Source of the DNA: COE1 sp036310845 | GTDB lineage: Bacteria; Bacillota; Clostridia; Lachnospirales; Lachnospiraceae | Direction: 5' to 3' | Length of the DNA stretch: 10,456 nt | NCBI GenBank assembly: GCA_036310845.1 | Contig: JAXJRB010000109.1 | Coordinates: 1 to 10,456, forward strand | Shown here: positions 1 to 6,413 of the stretch, piece after piece | Position numbering within the stretch: the first letter of the stretch is position 1 | Layout: each line of letters starts with the position of its first letter | Notes under the pieces: model-generated | The model's database searches: none | The model's input: the letters and a program-made list of their open reading frames with translations, nothing else | What the model was told of the DNA's origin: nothing | Program-made: the position numbers and the translations under genes

Positions 1-30
1 AGTTACTAATTCAAAAATATCTTCGTACAT
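1..30 (-). CDS. 5' end of a gene running off the left edge
   Basis: Only the first ten codons (MYEDIFELVT) are inside the window. The start is supported by a strong ribosome site, TGGAGG, with seven bases (TTATTTA-like spacing) before the ATG at 30-28. A hairpin terminator-like sequence lies about 75 bases upstream, so this is probably a separate gene from the primase. Ten residues are too few to name a family. It does not match what normally follows the primase domain in TOTE proteins, so it is not obviously the missing helicase half in frame, although a separately encoded helicase cannot be excluded. Confidence 0.55.
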   Translation of the reverse strand, partial: MYEDIFELVT

Positions 31-101
31 AAATAACCTCCATGAAATAAAAGTAGAAATAACAACAGTAACTACCCATCATGGAGGAGCATTTGCAAAA
101 T

Positions 102-121
102 AAAACTGCTTGTGTAAGCAG
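102..121 (-). terminator. weak intrinsic terminator-like hairpin
   Basis: On the minus strand a six-base stem CTGCTT / AAGCAG with a four-base loop (ACAC) is followed by TTTTATTTT. The stem is short and the T-tract is interrupted, so this is a modest candidate. It lies between the primase terminator and the ribosome site of the left-edge gene. Confidence 0.35.
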
Positions 122-239
122 CTTTGTAATGGTATTATTTTCATAGGCAGTGGAGCTTTCTTTAGTATTTGGTTTTGTGTGGTAACTTAACAATAAATAC
201 ATTTTAAAGAAGAATCAACTGCCATTTTAATTAAAAAAT

Positions 240-278
240 AGAAAAACTGCGCCACAGCCTTGGTAGGCCATCGCGCAG
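240..278 (-). terminator. intrinsic terminator after the primase gene
   Basis: Reading the minus strand, CTGCGC and GCGCAG form a GC-rich outer stem (247-252 with 273-278). A symmetrical four-by-four internal loop separates it from an inner GCC/GGC stem with a six-base loop. The structure is followed directly by TTTTT (246-242) and then CTATTTTTT. It starts about ten bases after the primase stop codon at 288-290, so it is the natural transcript end for that gene. Confidence 0.75.
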
Positions 279-287
279 CGATTTTGT

Positions 288-1499
288 TCAATTTGAAGTT
301 CCAATAGCTTGATTTTTATAATAAACCGGGGTACTTATCGCTGCCAGTCTACGAATCCTATTCTGCAAAGCAGGCCTAAGATTTGTACTATCTACATATA
401 TGCCATTCGATAATGTAAGATGTATCTTTCCGTCAACATCTGCGCTGGAAAGCTTTCTGTTTTTCTCCCACGGCTTCTCTCTGTCCTCATCATCTTCTGC
501 AACTTCCAAATCTTCTATCAACGTTCTCCACTCTCTTATTTTAGTTTCAATAAATTCCTGTGAGAGTCTTGGTTTACTCCATAATATTTCCCATTGATCC
601 GGATAAGCATTCCAATTACTGTCTATAAAAGCACTATTTCCATCTCTTAATGCTTTTCCCTGCAAGGGTAGTGCAATCAAATTTCCCACTCCCCCCTCCG
701 GAATTACATCCTGCGCCGGAAGCATTCTATCATAGTACTTGAATGATTTCAGATTTACTTGTTCTGCCCCTTTATCTAACAAGGCTGCACCAAATTTCCG
801 GACTAATGTCGCTGGTATCGGTTTATCAAAGAAAATCCATATATGTGCTCCACGTCCAGACCGCGAACGCTCTACAAGTGGGTCTATACCATTTAACACA
901 CAAATTTTTCTCATTGCCTCTACTTCTTCAATCCATGCATCATCTTCATTTGCAAAATCCTTTTTCTCTGCACCTTTCTCATGGTTATCAAAATCATATA
1001 CCAAAAATCTACATGTCCCATCTGTAAGCAATGGATATACACCAATCACATCAGAAGCATTATATGACCACCCACGTAAATGTGCCAAAATATCATCTTT
1101 TGTTAATTGTTTGTATGACTGATATTGGCAATCCTTACAATTGATTTTTTGTCCATGTTTTTTAGGGCACGCTTCCTTCCAAAAGTTATGACATTGTGTA
1201 AAATAGCTAGCCTCTCCCGTATCCTTTTTCTCATTTCTTTTTGCATATACATCCTGTCTTCCCCAAAATCTGGAATAAAACATAACTGCCATTTTTTCTG
1301 TAATTTCAGCAGGTTCCTGAATTCTTGCGCCTTGATTCGGATCATGTTCACACAACTCTTCTGATGAACGCAAACGCATCAATTCCTGTCTATAAGAAAT
1401 TCCAGAATTATCCAATATATTCTTTAATATTTGATTTTCTAGTTGCAAGTCATTCAACTGTGTTTGTAAGCGACTTATGTTTTCAATTGGATCTCTCAT
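288..1499 (-). CDS. TOTE-type archaeo-eukaryotic primase, primase half only (403 aa)
   Basis: This protein is recognisable as the N-terminal primase part of TOTE conflict-system proteins. Residues 4-32 are a leucine-rich coiled coil. A Cys cluster (C103, C111, C121, C124) looks like a zinc knuckle. The AEP active site is intact: DFD at 169-171 and SRSGRGAH at 212-219, followed by YYDRMLPAQD (255-264) and ALPLQGKA (about 276-283). It should make or extend nucleic-acid primers from NTPs. Family members usually continue past a conserved RLAAxxxPxxYKNQAxG segment into a superfamily 2 helicase; here the protein stops a few residues after that segment, so the helicase is absent. An upstream in-frame ATG at 1535 exists, but 1499 is preferred: AAGGA lies seven bases before it, and a promoter -10 at 1521-1526 would leave the 1535 codon outside the mRNA. 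Whether this is a truncation or a natural stand-alone primase is open. Confidence 0.85.
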   Translation of the reverse strand: MRDPIENISRLQTQLNDLQLENQILKNILDNSGISYRQELMRLRSSEELCEHDPNQGARIQEPAEITEKMAVMFYSRFWGRQDVYAKRNEKKDTGEASYFTQCHNFWKEACPKKHGQKINCKDCQYQSYKQLTKDDILAHLRGWSYNASDVIGVYPLLTDGTCRFLVYDFDNHEKGAEKKDFANEDDAWIEEVEAMRKICVLNGIDPLVERSRSGRGAHIWIFFDKPIPATLVRKFGAALLDKGAEQVNLKSFKYYDRMLPAQDVIPEGGVGNLIALPLQGKALRDGNSAFIDSNWNAYPDQWEILWSKPRLSQEFIETKIREWRTLIEDLEVAEDDEDREKPWEKNRKLSSADVDGKIHLTLSNGIYVDSTNLRPALQNRIRRLAAISTPVYYKNQAIGTSN

Positions 1500-1520
1500 A
1501 ATCTTTTCCTTCAATATATT

Positions 1521-1549
1521 ATTATATAGTCTCATAATACACCTAAAAA
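1521..1549 (-). promoter_or_regulatory. putative promoter of the primase gene
   Basis: On the minus strand a perfect TATAAT (1526-1521) lies 17 bases after a weak -35, TTTTTA (1549-1544). Transcription would start near 1514, giving a very short leader that carries AAGGA and the ATG at 1499. One TGAGACT copy (1534-1528) sits in the spacer next to the -10 box, where a bound protein would block polymerase. Confidence 0.5.
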
Positions 1550-1686
1550 ATGAGACTGAGTTGAGACTAATGTTATCATATTTTTCAAAAATGCTGATTT
1601 TACTGCATTTCTACTACTTTGCTCAGTCTCATGCAGTCTCAAATCTCGTGAGACTATGTGAGACTAACTTGAGACTTAATGAGACT
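1528..1686. repeat. array of nine TGAGACT heptamers
   Basis: Exact TGAGACT occurs on the plus strand at 1551-1557, 1562-1568, 1649-1655, 1659-1665, 1670-1676 and 1680-1686. Its complement AGTCTCA occurs at 1528-1534, 1625-1631 and 1635-1641. Start-to-start spacing within clusters is 11 (1551/1562), 10 (1625/1635) and 10, 11, 10 (1649 to 1680), about one helical turn, so a protein could bind along one face of the DNA. The gap between clusters (1569-1624) is AT-rich with no copies. The array lies just upstream of, and into, the primase promoter. It may be an operator cluster or a set of iterons. No protein in the window is shown to bind it. Confidence 0.85.
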
Positions 1687-1744
1687 ACGTCAATTTTCAC
1701 ATTATAAAGTCCAGGTTGCAAACTCGTTTAAATCGTAAATGTCA

Positions 1745-1865
1745 TCTAACGCGGCATCTAAAATATAAATGCCGCGTTAGAATTCCTTATTTTTCGCGAT
1801 TTTCTCGCACATTGTCCTTCTAACGCGGCATTTAACGCGGCACCAACGAGTTAAATGCCGCGTTA
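1745..1865. repeat. TAACGCGGCA inverted-repeat pair
   Basis: The 10-mer TAACGCGGCA occurs on the plus strand at 1747-1756, 1821-1830 and 1833-1842, and inverted as TGCCGCGTTA at 1770-1779 and 1856-1865. The first pair makes a perfect 13-base inverted repeat (1745-1757 / 1769-1781, 11-base loop). The second makes a perfect 15-base inverted repeat, TAACGCGGCATTTAA (1821-1835 / 1851-1865), with the third direct copy overlapping its left arm. The element is GC-rich in very AT-rich surroundings and begins five bases after the stop codon of the AlbA_2 regulator gene. Neither hairpin is followed by a T-tract on the minus strand, so these are not ordinary terminators. A DNA-binding site is the best guess. 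Confidence 0.85.
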
Positions 1866-1870
1866 AAAAT

Positions 1871-3523
1871 CTACGCTAAAACATACTTAGCATATCTTCC
1901 ACCATTTGCAAGCTTAAGAATACCTTCACCTTGCATTTTTTCAATTGTCCTTCTAGCTTGCTGATCACTAAAACCACATAACACTTGTACTGTAGATTTA
2001 TTTATATTTCCATGCTTTTTAATATACTCTACTATCATAGATTTTGCTTTAATATATTGAACCGTCTTATCTCTTGTATATTCCACATCAGACTTAACTG
2101 CTTCATACACACGAGCAGTCAACATATAATCTTTTCCTGTAGCCTCTATCAATCCCCACTTTACAAGCTCCATCAAACATTTTCTTGCTTCATCTTCTGA
2201 AATCTGTGCTAATTCTTGTACCTTTGCAAGCTTTATTTTACTATTTTCCATTATGTAACGTAGAATCATTAACTCTGCCAAAGACATAAAAATCTGCTTT
2301 GTATCTTGCTCTTTTACAATAAACTTAACAAATTCTATATCCTCAGTAGCACTTGCTATAGTTAGCTGAACTGCATCATTAAATACTCGATATTTAGGAA
2401 ATGGTTTACCCATAGAAATCATTTCTTTATAAATAATATCTACACCTTGCCCTGTCCTTTGTACATATTTCAATCTTTGTAGCGTCTCTGCAATGAGCTT
2501 ATTTCTAGGCATTGATGGATGTGTAATAATATTCTTCTCTGTAATTCCTTCTAAAAATCCTCCTGGATTTTCAATAACTACTTTATCCGGATAGTGTTTA
2601 ACATATACCGCTCCCATTTGCTGATAATCACGATGTGATAAAGCATTTAAAAGTGCTTCTTGAAATACCTTTTCCGAAAAATCTGCTATTTCTAATCTAA
2701 ATAGTCCTATCTGCACATTCTGGATCTTATTATCATTTTGAATTTTCTCTGTCAGCCTATCAAGTATTGTAATAATAGGCTGTGTCATGTCCAATCTTGA
2801 ACTATACTCTTCCAAATTTTCTTTATCATAATGCAAATATATCACTTCTGCTTGTGGCAATAGCCTATGAATAGAGTTATCCTTACCAACAAATAATAAT
2901 CCTGCTATTGTAAGCTTAATCTGACCATTATCATTTACCGTCAATCCTAAATCACGTAAAAATGCCATATCATCCAATTCTGGCAACGTCGAACTAGTAT
3001 CACGAAGTTTCAATTTTTCTTTAAGACTATAGACCACCATAAGGTTAATATCGTCAATTGAACTCTCTGCTACTATCTGACTTGAAAAATCAGGACTCTG
3101 CGATACCGAGTATATATGGCTCATCTCGTCTGGATAAAAAGGCTTAGAGTTCTTTCCTAATCGCTTTAAGCATCTTCCATCTGTTGTTGCGTAAATTTTT
3201 CCATCTGGCTCAACAGAAATAGCAACAACAGTCTTTCCTTCATATGATAATTCTTTTGCTTCCGTAAACATTGGGGGGCGAGTTTTATCATAAATAGTTT
3301 CACAGATATTTTGTAAATCATACTTTCCTGTACAACCAGTTACTTCACCATTGTCCTCTATTCCGATATAAACTGTTCCACCTTTACAATTTGCAAAAGC
3401 AATCAACTCATCAACCGCAAGATTTATAATTTCCTTCAAAGAAGAAGCTTTCACCCAGGACTTAAATTCTACTGTACTGGTTTCTCCATCTTCTATTACT
3501 TTCTTTAATATCTGTTCATCCAC
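1871..3523 (-). CDS. AlbA_2 / GHKL-ATPase / winged-helix regulator (550 aa)
   Basis: This belongs to the common bacterial family of AlbA_2 (Schlafen-type) proteins often labelled RecG-like or ATP-binding transcriptional regulators. Residues 11-130 are the AlbA_2 nucleic-acid-binding domain, with ETSTVEFK (14-21) and GGTVYIGIEDNGEVTG (48-63). Residues 285-365 are an HATPase_c_4 module: EALLNALSHRDY (289-300), IENPGGF (317-323) and RTGQGV (356-361). Two winged-helix domains follow, about 415-470 and 495-550. It is a soluble, full-length DNA-binding protein, probably a repressor or ATP-dependent switch; no helicase motifs are present. The start is GTG at 3523, set by GGGGAGGTG upstream with about 7-9 bases spacing; the nearby GATG is out of frame. 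The palindromic array right after its stop codon, followed by the primase gene, makes autoregulation or control of the primase plausible, but this is inference. Confidence 0.85.
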   Translation of the reverse strand: MDEQILKKVIEDGETSTVEFKSWVKASSLKEIINLAVDELIAFANCKGGTVYIGIEDNGEVTGCTGKYDLQNICETIYDKTRPPMFTEAKELSYEGKTVVAISVEPDGKIYATTDGRCLKRLGKNSKPFYPDEMSHIYSVSQSPDFSSQIVAESSIDDINLMVVYSLKEKLKLRDTSSTLPELDDMAFLRDLGLTVNDNGQIKLTIAGLLFVGKDNSIHRLLPQAEVIYLHYDKENLEEYSSRLDMTQPIITILDRLTEKIQNDNKIQNVQIGLFRLEIADFSEKVFQEALLNALSHRDYQQMGAVYVKHYPDKVVIENPGGFLEGITEKNIITHPSMPRNKLIAETLQRLKYVQRTGQGVDIIYKEMISMGKPFPKYRVFNDAVQLTIASATEDIEFVKFIVKEQDTKQIFMSLAELMILRYIMENSKIKLAKVQELAQISEDEARKCLMELVKWGLIEATGKDYMLTARVYEAVKSDVEYTRDKTVQYIKAKSMIVEYIKKHGNINKSTVQVLCGFSDQQARRTIEKMQGEGILKLANGGRYAKYVLA

Positions 3524-3584
3524 TCAATTGCACCTCCCCGAAATCTATATCTAAAATAATTATATATTATGTAACCTCAAATTT

Positions 3585-3698
3585 CTATACTGTTACTCCC
3601 AAAAACGTTTTATCATCAAATTCAACTAACATAAAAACTTTTGTCCCCAATGTACTAAGGCCATTACACCCTTCATTGAAAATTTCAGCCCATATAGG
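3585..3698 (-). pseudogene. possible decayed gene tail (37 codons)
   Basis: This is an open stretch without a proper start codon, bounded by a TAG at 3699-3701 and ending with TAG at 3585. Its translation looks like protein sequence: it begins PIWAEIFNEGCNG and ends VEFDDKTFLGVTV. Just upstream, in another frame, an ATG opens MNNLAYMG and then stops, so a frameshift could have split a short gene. The family is not recognised. It lies about 60 bases upstream of the AlbA_2 start codon. Chance openness is possible at this length. Confidence 0.25.
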
Positions 3699-3808
3699 CT
3701 AAATTATTCATTCAGGCAACAATATTAAGAGAAGTGTTGCAAAATACTCTTCATACTTTGCATTGGTTGCGTTTTCATTATGTTAAATCTCTAAATAAAA
3801 AGGAATAC

Positions 3809-3837
3809 AAAAATGGCAGGTAATCCTATGGACTACC
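3809..3837 (-). terminator. candidate terminator for the abi transcript
   Basis: On the minus strand, GGTAGTCC and GGATTACC form an eight-pair stem (one G-T pair) with a three-base loop. This is followed by TGCCA and then TTTTT. It lies about 170 bases after the abi stop codon, so the abi mRNA would carry a long 3' untranslated region. The five-base gap before the U-tract weakens the call. Confidence 0.45.
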
Positions 3838-4003
3838 CACCATAATATGTGCTATATATACAATATTAATTACTCGAACTCTATAATGAGTACTGTATTT
3901 AGTGATGTGTTTTTTCTTTTGGGACTATATGTTGTATAGTAATTCCTAATATTCTATAGACTATTTTAAGTTTTGGGGAATTTTGCAACCAAAATACAAC
4001 CAA

Positions 4004-4879
4004 CTACACTAACAACAATTCTCTCCAATTTTCCGGAAATCCCATTGTTTTAATATCTACCTTCTCATACTTATCTATCAAAATCTCTATATCTTGAACA
4101 TAAAGATTCCAACGTGAATCATCCTTCAAAATATGCTTCATACAAAGTAATATACCAAACATTCTATTGTTTCCAATACCAGCTTCTAAATACTCCTTAT
4201 ACAAAAGTGGTGTCTTAGATAACTTCGCATTATATAATCGCCCATAGTGTGCACATATATTCCTTACATAGGATATACTCTCAAGCCAACTCTCCAAATA
4301 CGTATAGCCAATACCAAATGTCTTTGCGACCGCTTTTTTATCAGGATTCTTCATATTTTTAAAGAATTTTGACAATGTTCCGAAACTAAATACTTCAACC
4401 AACGCATATATTGGTAATTGTCCGCCCTCATAATTTTCTCTAAAATTTCGTACAAACGGTGCCTTAGAATTACGACCTATTTCTTCCTCTATATCTCTTA
4501 AAAATATATTATGGTATTCTGTATCAGCAAAATTCTCACTATCAACATATCCTAACACACCATATGTTTGGGCAAAGTAATTGGATATTCTACATCTACA
4601 ATTAATTTCTATCTTCTCTATTTGTGCAAATGTTATCTGTCTAAAATTAGCATTAAACAAATACAGTTCAACTATTTGTTCAAATGTAACATCTTCACTA
4701 TAGTTACTGTTTTTTCCCTTGAATCCAAGGCTATATGCCTTAATAAGCCTGAAATATGAAATATCGTTCAATATCTTTTTGGCGTATTCTTCATCAGCAA
4801 CTACCAAGCCAATTTCCTTCAGATTTTTGATTTGTTCCTCTATTGTCATAGGTGCCTGGTGCTTTTTTAATTCACCCAT
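4004..4879 (-). CDS. Abi_2 family abortive-infection protein, AbiD/AbiF type (291 aa)
   Basis: This is a HEPN-fold protein of the Abi_2 family that includes AbiD and AbiF phage-resistance proteins. The N-terminus carries the typical lead MTIEEQIKNLKEIGLVV and SYFRLIKAY. The central helix KIEINCRCRISNYFAQTYG (about 89-107) is family-typical. The HEPN ribonuclease motif is intact as RNICAH (R206 to H211, R-x4-H), in SYVRNICAHYGRLYN. It ends in a typical GFPENWRE tail. Length fits the family. It probably acts as a cytoplasmic RNase toxin activated by phage. ATG at 4879 is chosen over one at 4921 because AGGAG lies seven bases upstream and the longer form would run back through the hairpin RNA. 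Expression is likely tied to the small RNA upstream. A specific symbol (abiD or abiF) cannot be fixed by eye, though the adjacent RNA favours AbiF. Confidence 0.88.
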   Translation of the reverse strand: MGELKKHQAPMTIEEQIKNLKEIGLVVADEEYAKKILNDISYFRLIKAYSLGFKGKNSNYSEDVTFEQIVELYLFNANFRQITFAQIEKIEINCRCRISNYFAQTYGVLGYVDSENFADTEYHNIFLRDIEEEIGRNSKAPFVRNFRENYEGGQLPIYALVEVFSFGTLSKFFKNMKNPDKKAVAKTFGIGYTYLESWLESISYVRNICAHYGRLYNAKLSKTPLLYKEYLEAGIGNNRMFGILLCMKHILKDDSRWNLYVQDIEILIDKYEKVDIKTMGFPENWRELLLV

Positions 4880-4891
4880 ACATTTTCTCCT

Positions 4892-4947
4892 AAAAATTAA
4901 AAGACCCAACGTGGTCCGCATCGTTGAGAGGCGTGTTGGGTTCTGTT
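4892..4947 (-). ncRNA. short hairpin RNA upstream of abi (AbiF-associated RNA candidate)
   Basis: The promoter at 4954-4982 would start a transcript near 4947. The RNA folds with ACCCAAC (4941-4935) paired to GTTGGGT (4910-4904), enclosing a 24-base inner region that can form a small CGC/GCG stem. It then ends in TTTTAATTTTT (4902-4892). A second CCAAC near the 5' end (about 4949-4945) could compete for the same GTTGG arm. The abi ribosome site starts at the very next base, so most transcripts should end before the toxin gene and only read-through would express it. AbiF proteins are known to be accompanied by a structured RNA. I am matching the arrangement, not a remembered consensus. Confidence 0.6.
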
Positions 4948-4953
4948 GGTATT

Positions 4954-4982
4954 ATTATATGCGTTTTTTTGAATTTCGTCAA
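4954..4982 (-). promoter_or_regulatory. strong sigma-A-type promoter for the abi RNA and abi gene
   Basis: On the minus strand TTGACG (4982-4977) is separated by exactly 17 bases from TATAAT (4959-4954). This is 11 of 12 bases matching the consensus, the best promoter in the window. The spacer contains an A7 run. Confidence 0.8.
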
Positions 4983-5001
4983 TATTATGATTGCCAAATT
5001 C

Positions 5002-5127
5002 TTACAAATCATCCAGCGATAAAGCCCATCCAAAACCTAAATCACAAAAACCATAAGAGTCTAGCTCCAATGTAACAATTGTAATTCCAACTTCTGATAT
5101 CTGTTTATCACATAATGGGGGATTAAT
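5002..5127 (-). pseudogene. possible decayed gene tail (41 codons)
   Basis: An open stretch follows an in-frame TGA at 5128-5130 and ends with TAA at 5002-5004. It has no ATG, GTG or other good start near its beginning. The translation is protein-like, including DKQISEVGITIVTLELDSYG and then GFGWALSLDDL, with a hydrophobic beta-strand pattern that chance sequence rarely shows. It sits between the SEC-C stop codon (12 bases away) and the abi promoter. It may be the remnant of a gene whose front was lost when the abi module or the SEC-C unit arrived. The family is not recognised. Confidence 0.3.
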
Positions 5128-5138
5128 TCATAAATATT

Positions 5139-6392
5139 TTACTTTCTACTACAACACTTCTTATACTTCTTTCCTGATCCGCACGGACATGGATCATTGG
5201 GATATATCTTCTTTTCTACGTTCACAACATTTCCACCCAATCCATTAGGATAGAATGAATTAGATATAATATCCGCATTTCCTTCTAAATCAATAGGTAT
5301 CCCCATCTCTTTTAACTGTGGTGCCGCATCTCTTAACATCGCAGCCGCATGAGAGCTTCCCGGCACGATTGTTGGCATTCCACCGGCAAATTCTCTTCTT
5401 ATCAGTTCATTGGGCTTATGACCTCTGTTTTCTTTCATTCTTGTATTGTTGTGGGCATCCATAAGCAATCCTACAAACTCATTCATTTGTTTTTCACTCT
5501 TAAACACAACCTCTGCATCTGACATTTTACTAATTACATCCGTTGGTGATTCCCCTTCATAGCTGTTTGCCCATACCTGCAAACACCACGAAACAGCCTG
5601 TTCATATGGTAAATCCATTTTTTTCATAAAAAATGTTTTCAATTTACCATACGCTAATGAACTTTCTTCATATCCAATTCTACATATTTCTTCAATCTGC
5701 TGTACAGATGGTATATAAAAAGCTTTATCCATTTGGCTATTTAACAAATATCCTACTTCATCATTCTCAAGTAACGGTATATGTATAAACAATCCTCTTG
5801 GAGAATAAATCGGATCATCCTTTGGCCAATCCTGCAAACCCAAGCCCTTCATCGGAAAAATACATGATTCCACAATATCTACAGGCATTTCCCATAGCAT
5901 AGCAATCATTTCATCTATCGTATCCTTAACCTTTAATTTGTATGACTCATAGATAACTTCCACTGGCGCAATTCCATAATAGTTTATAAAGAACTTCACA
6001 CATTTCATCATCCAGCCCTTTTTGTACTGCTCAGACTTAAAGGTATCATTATCAATCCGTTTAAAAACAGCAGACACTTCTTCAAACACACAGAATCTGT
6101 CTGATATTTCCTCAAAAGAACCCAGCCAGTACATATGCAACTGCATACTATCCATTACTTCACCTATAGAAATATCCTGCGGTGCATCACACGCTTTACG
6201 AAAAAGACTCATCTGCTCTTTTGTCAAACATACCAATCTGCTTCTAAGCATATCCTCTGCACAAAAACATTCAAGAATTCGTTCTATCAGTGCTGCTTTA
6301 CGAAGTCCTGAACATTTTCTTAATTCAAAACTTCTTGCCTGATCCAACAGTTGTTCTTTTGTATATTCTTCCAAATGCTCTTTTAATAACAT
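5139..6392 (-). CDS. SEC-C motif protein with SAP/Rho_N-like N-terminus (417 aa)
   Basis: The C-terminus is a classic SEC-C zinc-binding motif, NDPCPCGSGKKYKKCC (399-414, with C402, C404, C413 and C414). The N-terminal 40 residues (YTKEQLLDQARSFELRKCSG and on to LIERI) resemble a SAP or Rho_N-like helix-extension-helix that binds nucleic acid. The 300-residue middle is helical and not recognised, with a basic stretch RGHKPNELIRREF (323-335) near the end. It is not SecA: there is no motor domain. Many stand-alone SEC-C proteins have unknown roles. The start has GGAGG seven bases upstream. It is the last gene of a three-gene unit, 21 bases after the UPF0158 gene. No clear terminator follows. 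Confidence 0.75.
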   Translation of the reverse strand: MLLKEHLEEYTKEQLLDQARSFELRKCSGLRKAALIERILECFCAEDMLRSRLVCLTKEQMSLFRKACDAPQDISIGEVMDSMQLHMYWLGSFEEISDRFCVFEEVSAVFKRIDNDTFKSEQYKKGWMMKCVKFFINYYGIAPVEVIYESYKLKVKDTIDEMIAMLWEMPVDIVESCIFPMKGLGLQDWPKDDPIYSPRGLFIHIPLLENDEVGYLLNSQMDKAFYIPSVQQIEEICRIGYEESSLAYGKLKTFFMKKMDLPYEQAVSWCLQVWANSYEGESPTDVISKMSDAEVVFKSEKQMNEFVGLLMDAHNNTRMKENRGHKPNELIRREFAGGMPTIVPGSSHAAAMLRDAAPQLKEMGIPIDLEGNADIISNSFYPNGLGGNVVNVEKKIYPNDPCPCGSGKKYKKCCSRK

Positions 6393-6413
6393 ATAGCTTC
6401 CTCCAATGTTGTT

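Larger units (their letters stand above)
3524..4003. other. 480-base gap between abi and AlbA_2 genes
   Basis: No complete gene is visible. On the minus strand the gap holds, in transcription order: a small inverted repeat ACTATA-N5-TATAGT (3924-3940), a hairpin with U-tract (3809-3837), an open stretch resembling a decayed gene tail (3585-3698), and the AlbA_2 ribosome site (3531-3540). A TATAAT occurs about 40 bases before the GTG start of the AlbA_2 gene, but I see no convincing -35 box with it. Nothing clear is seen on the plus strand. Confidence 0.5.

Noticed and set aside
11..202. 63-codon open frame on the minus strand
   Set aside because: Composition is low-complexity (Tyr/Phe runs at the end), it has no ribosome site, and it runs over the strong ribosome site and start of the left-edge gene in another frame.
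739..1122. 127-codon open frame on the plus strand
   Set aside because: It is the antisense shadow of the primase gene, which has clear AEP motifs. The plus-strand translation has no recognisable domain and no ribosome site.
1701..1706. TATAAT on the minus strand between the two repeat arrays, as a second primase promoter
   Set aside because: No acceptable -35 box lies at 16-18 bases upstream, and the TATAAT at 1521-1526 is far better placed for the primase start.
1528..1865. Repeats considered as a CRISPR array
   Set aside because: Units are only 7 or 10 bases, occur in both orientations, have spacers of a few bases, and no cas genes are present.
1745..1865. Palindromes considered as terminators of the AlbA_2 transcript
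   Set aside because: Neither hairpin is followed by a run of T on the minus strand. The plus strand shows only a loose T-rich segment eight bases after the first hairpin.
4004..4879. HEPN motif considered as a Cas13-like effector
   Set aside because: There is only one R-x4-H motif in 291 residues, with a standard Abi_2 layout and no CRISPR repeats. Cas13 proteins are far larger and carry two HEPN domains.
4719..5075. 118-codon open frame on the plus strand
   Set aside because: It overlaps the Abi gene, its promoter and its RNA on the opposite strand and has no recognisable motifs or ribosome site.
5139..6392. SEC-C protein considered as a SecA fragment
   Set aside because: There are no Walker motifs or preprotein cross-linking domain. 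The shared C-terminal zinc motif is found in many unrelated proteins.
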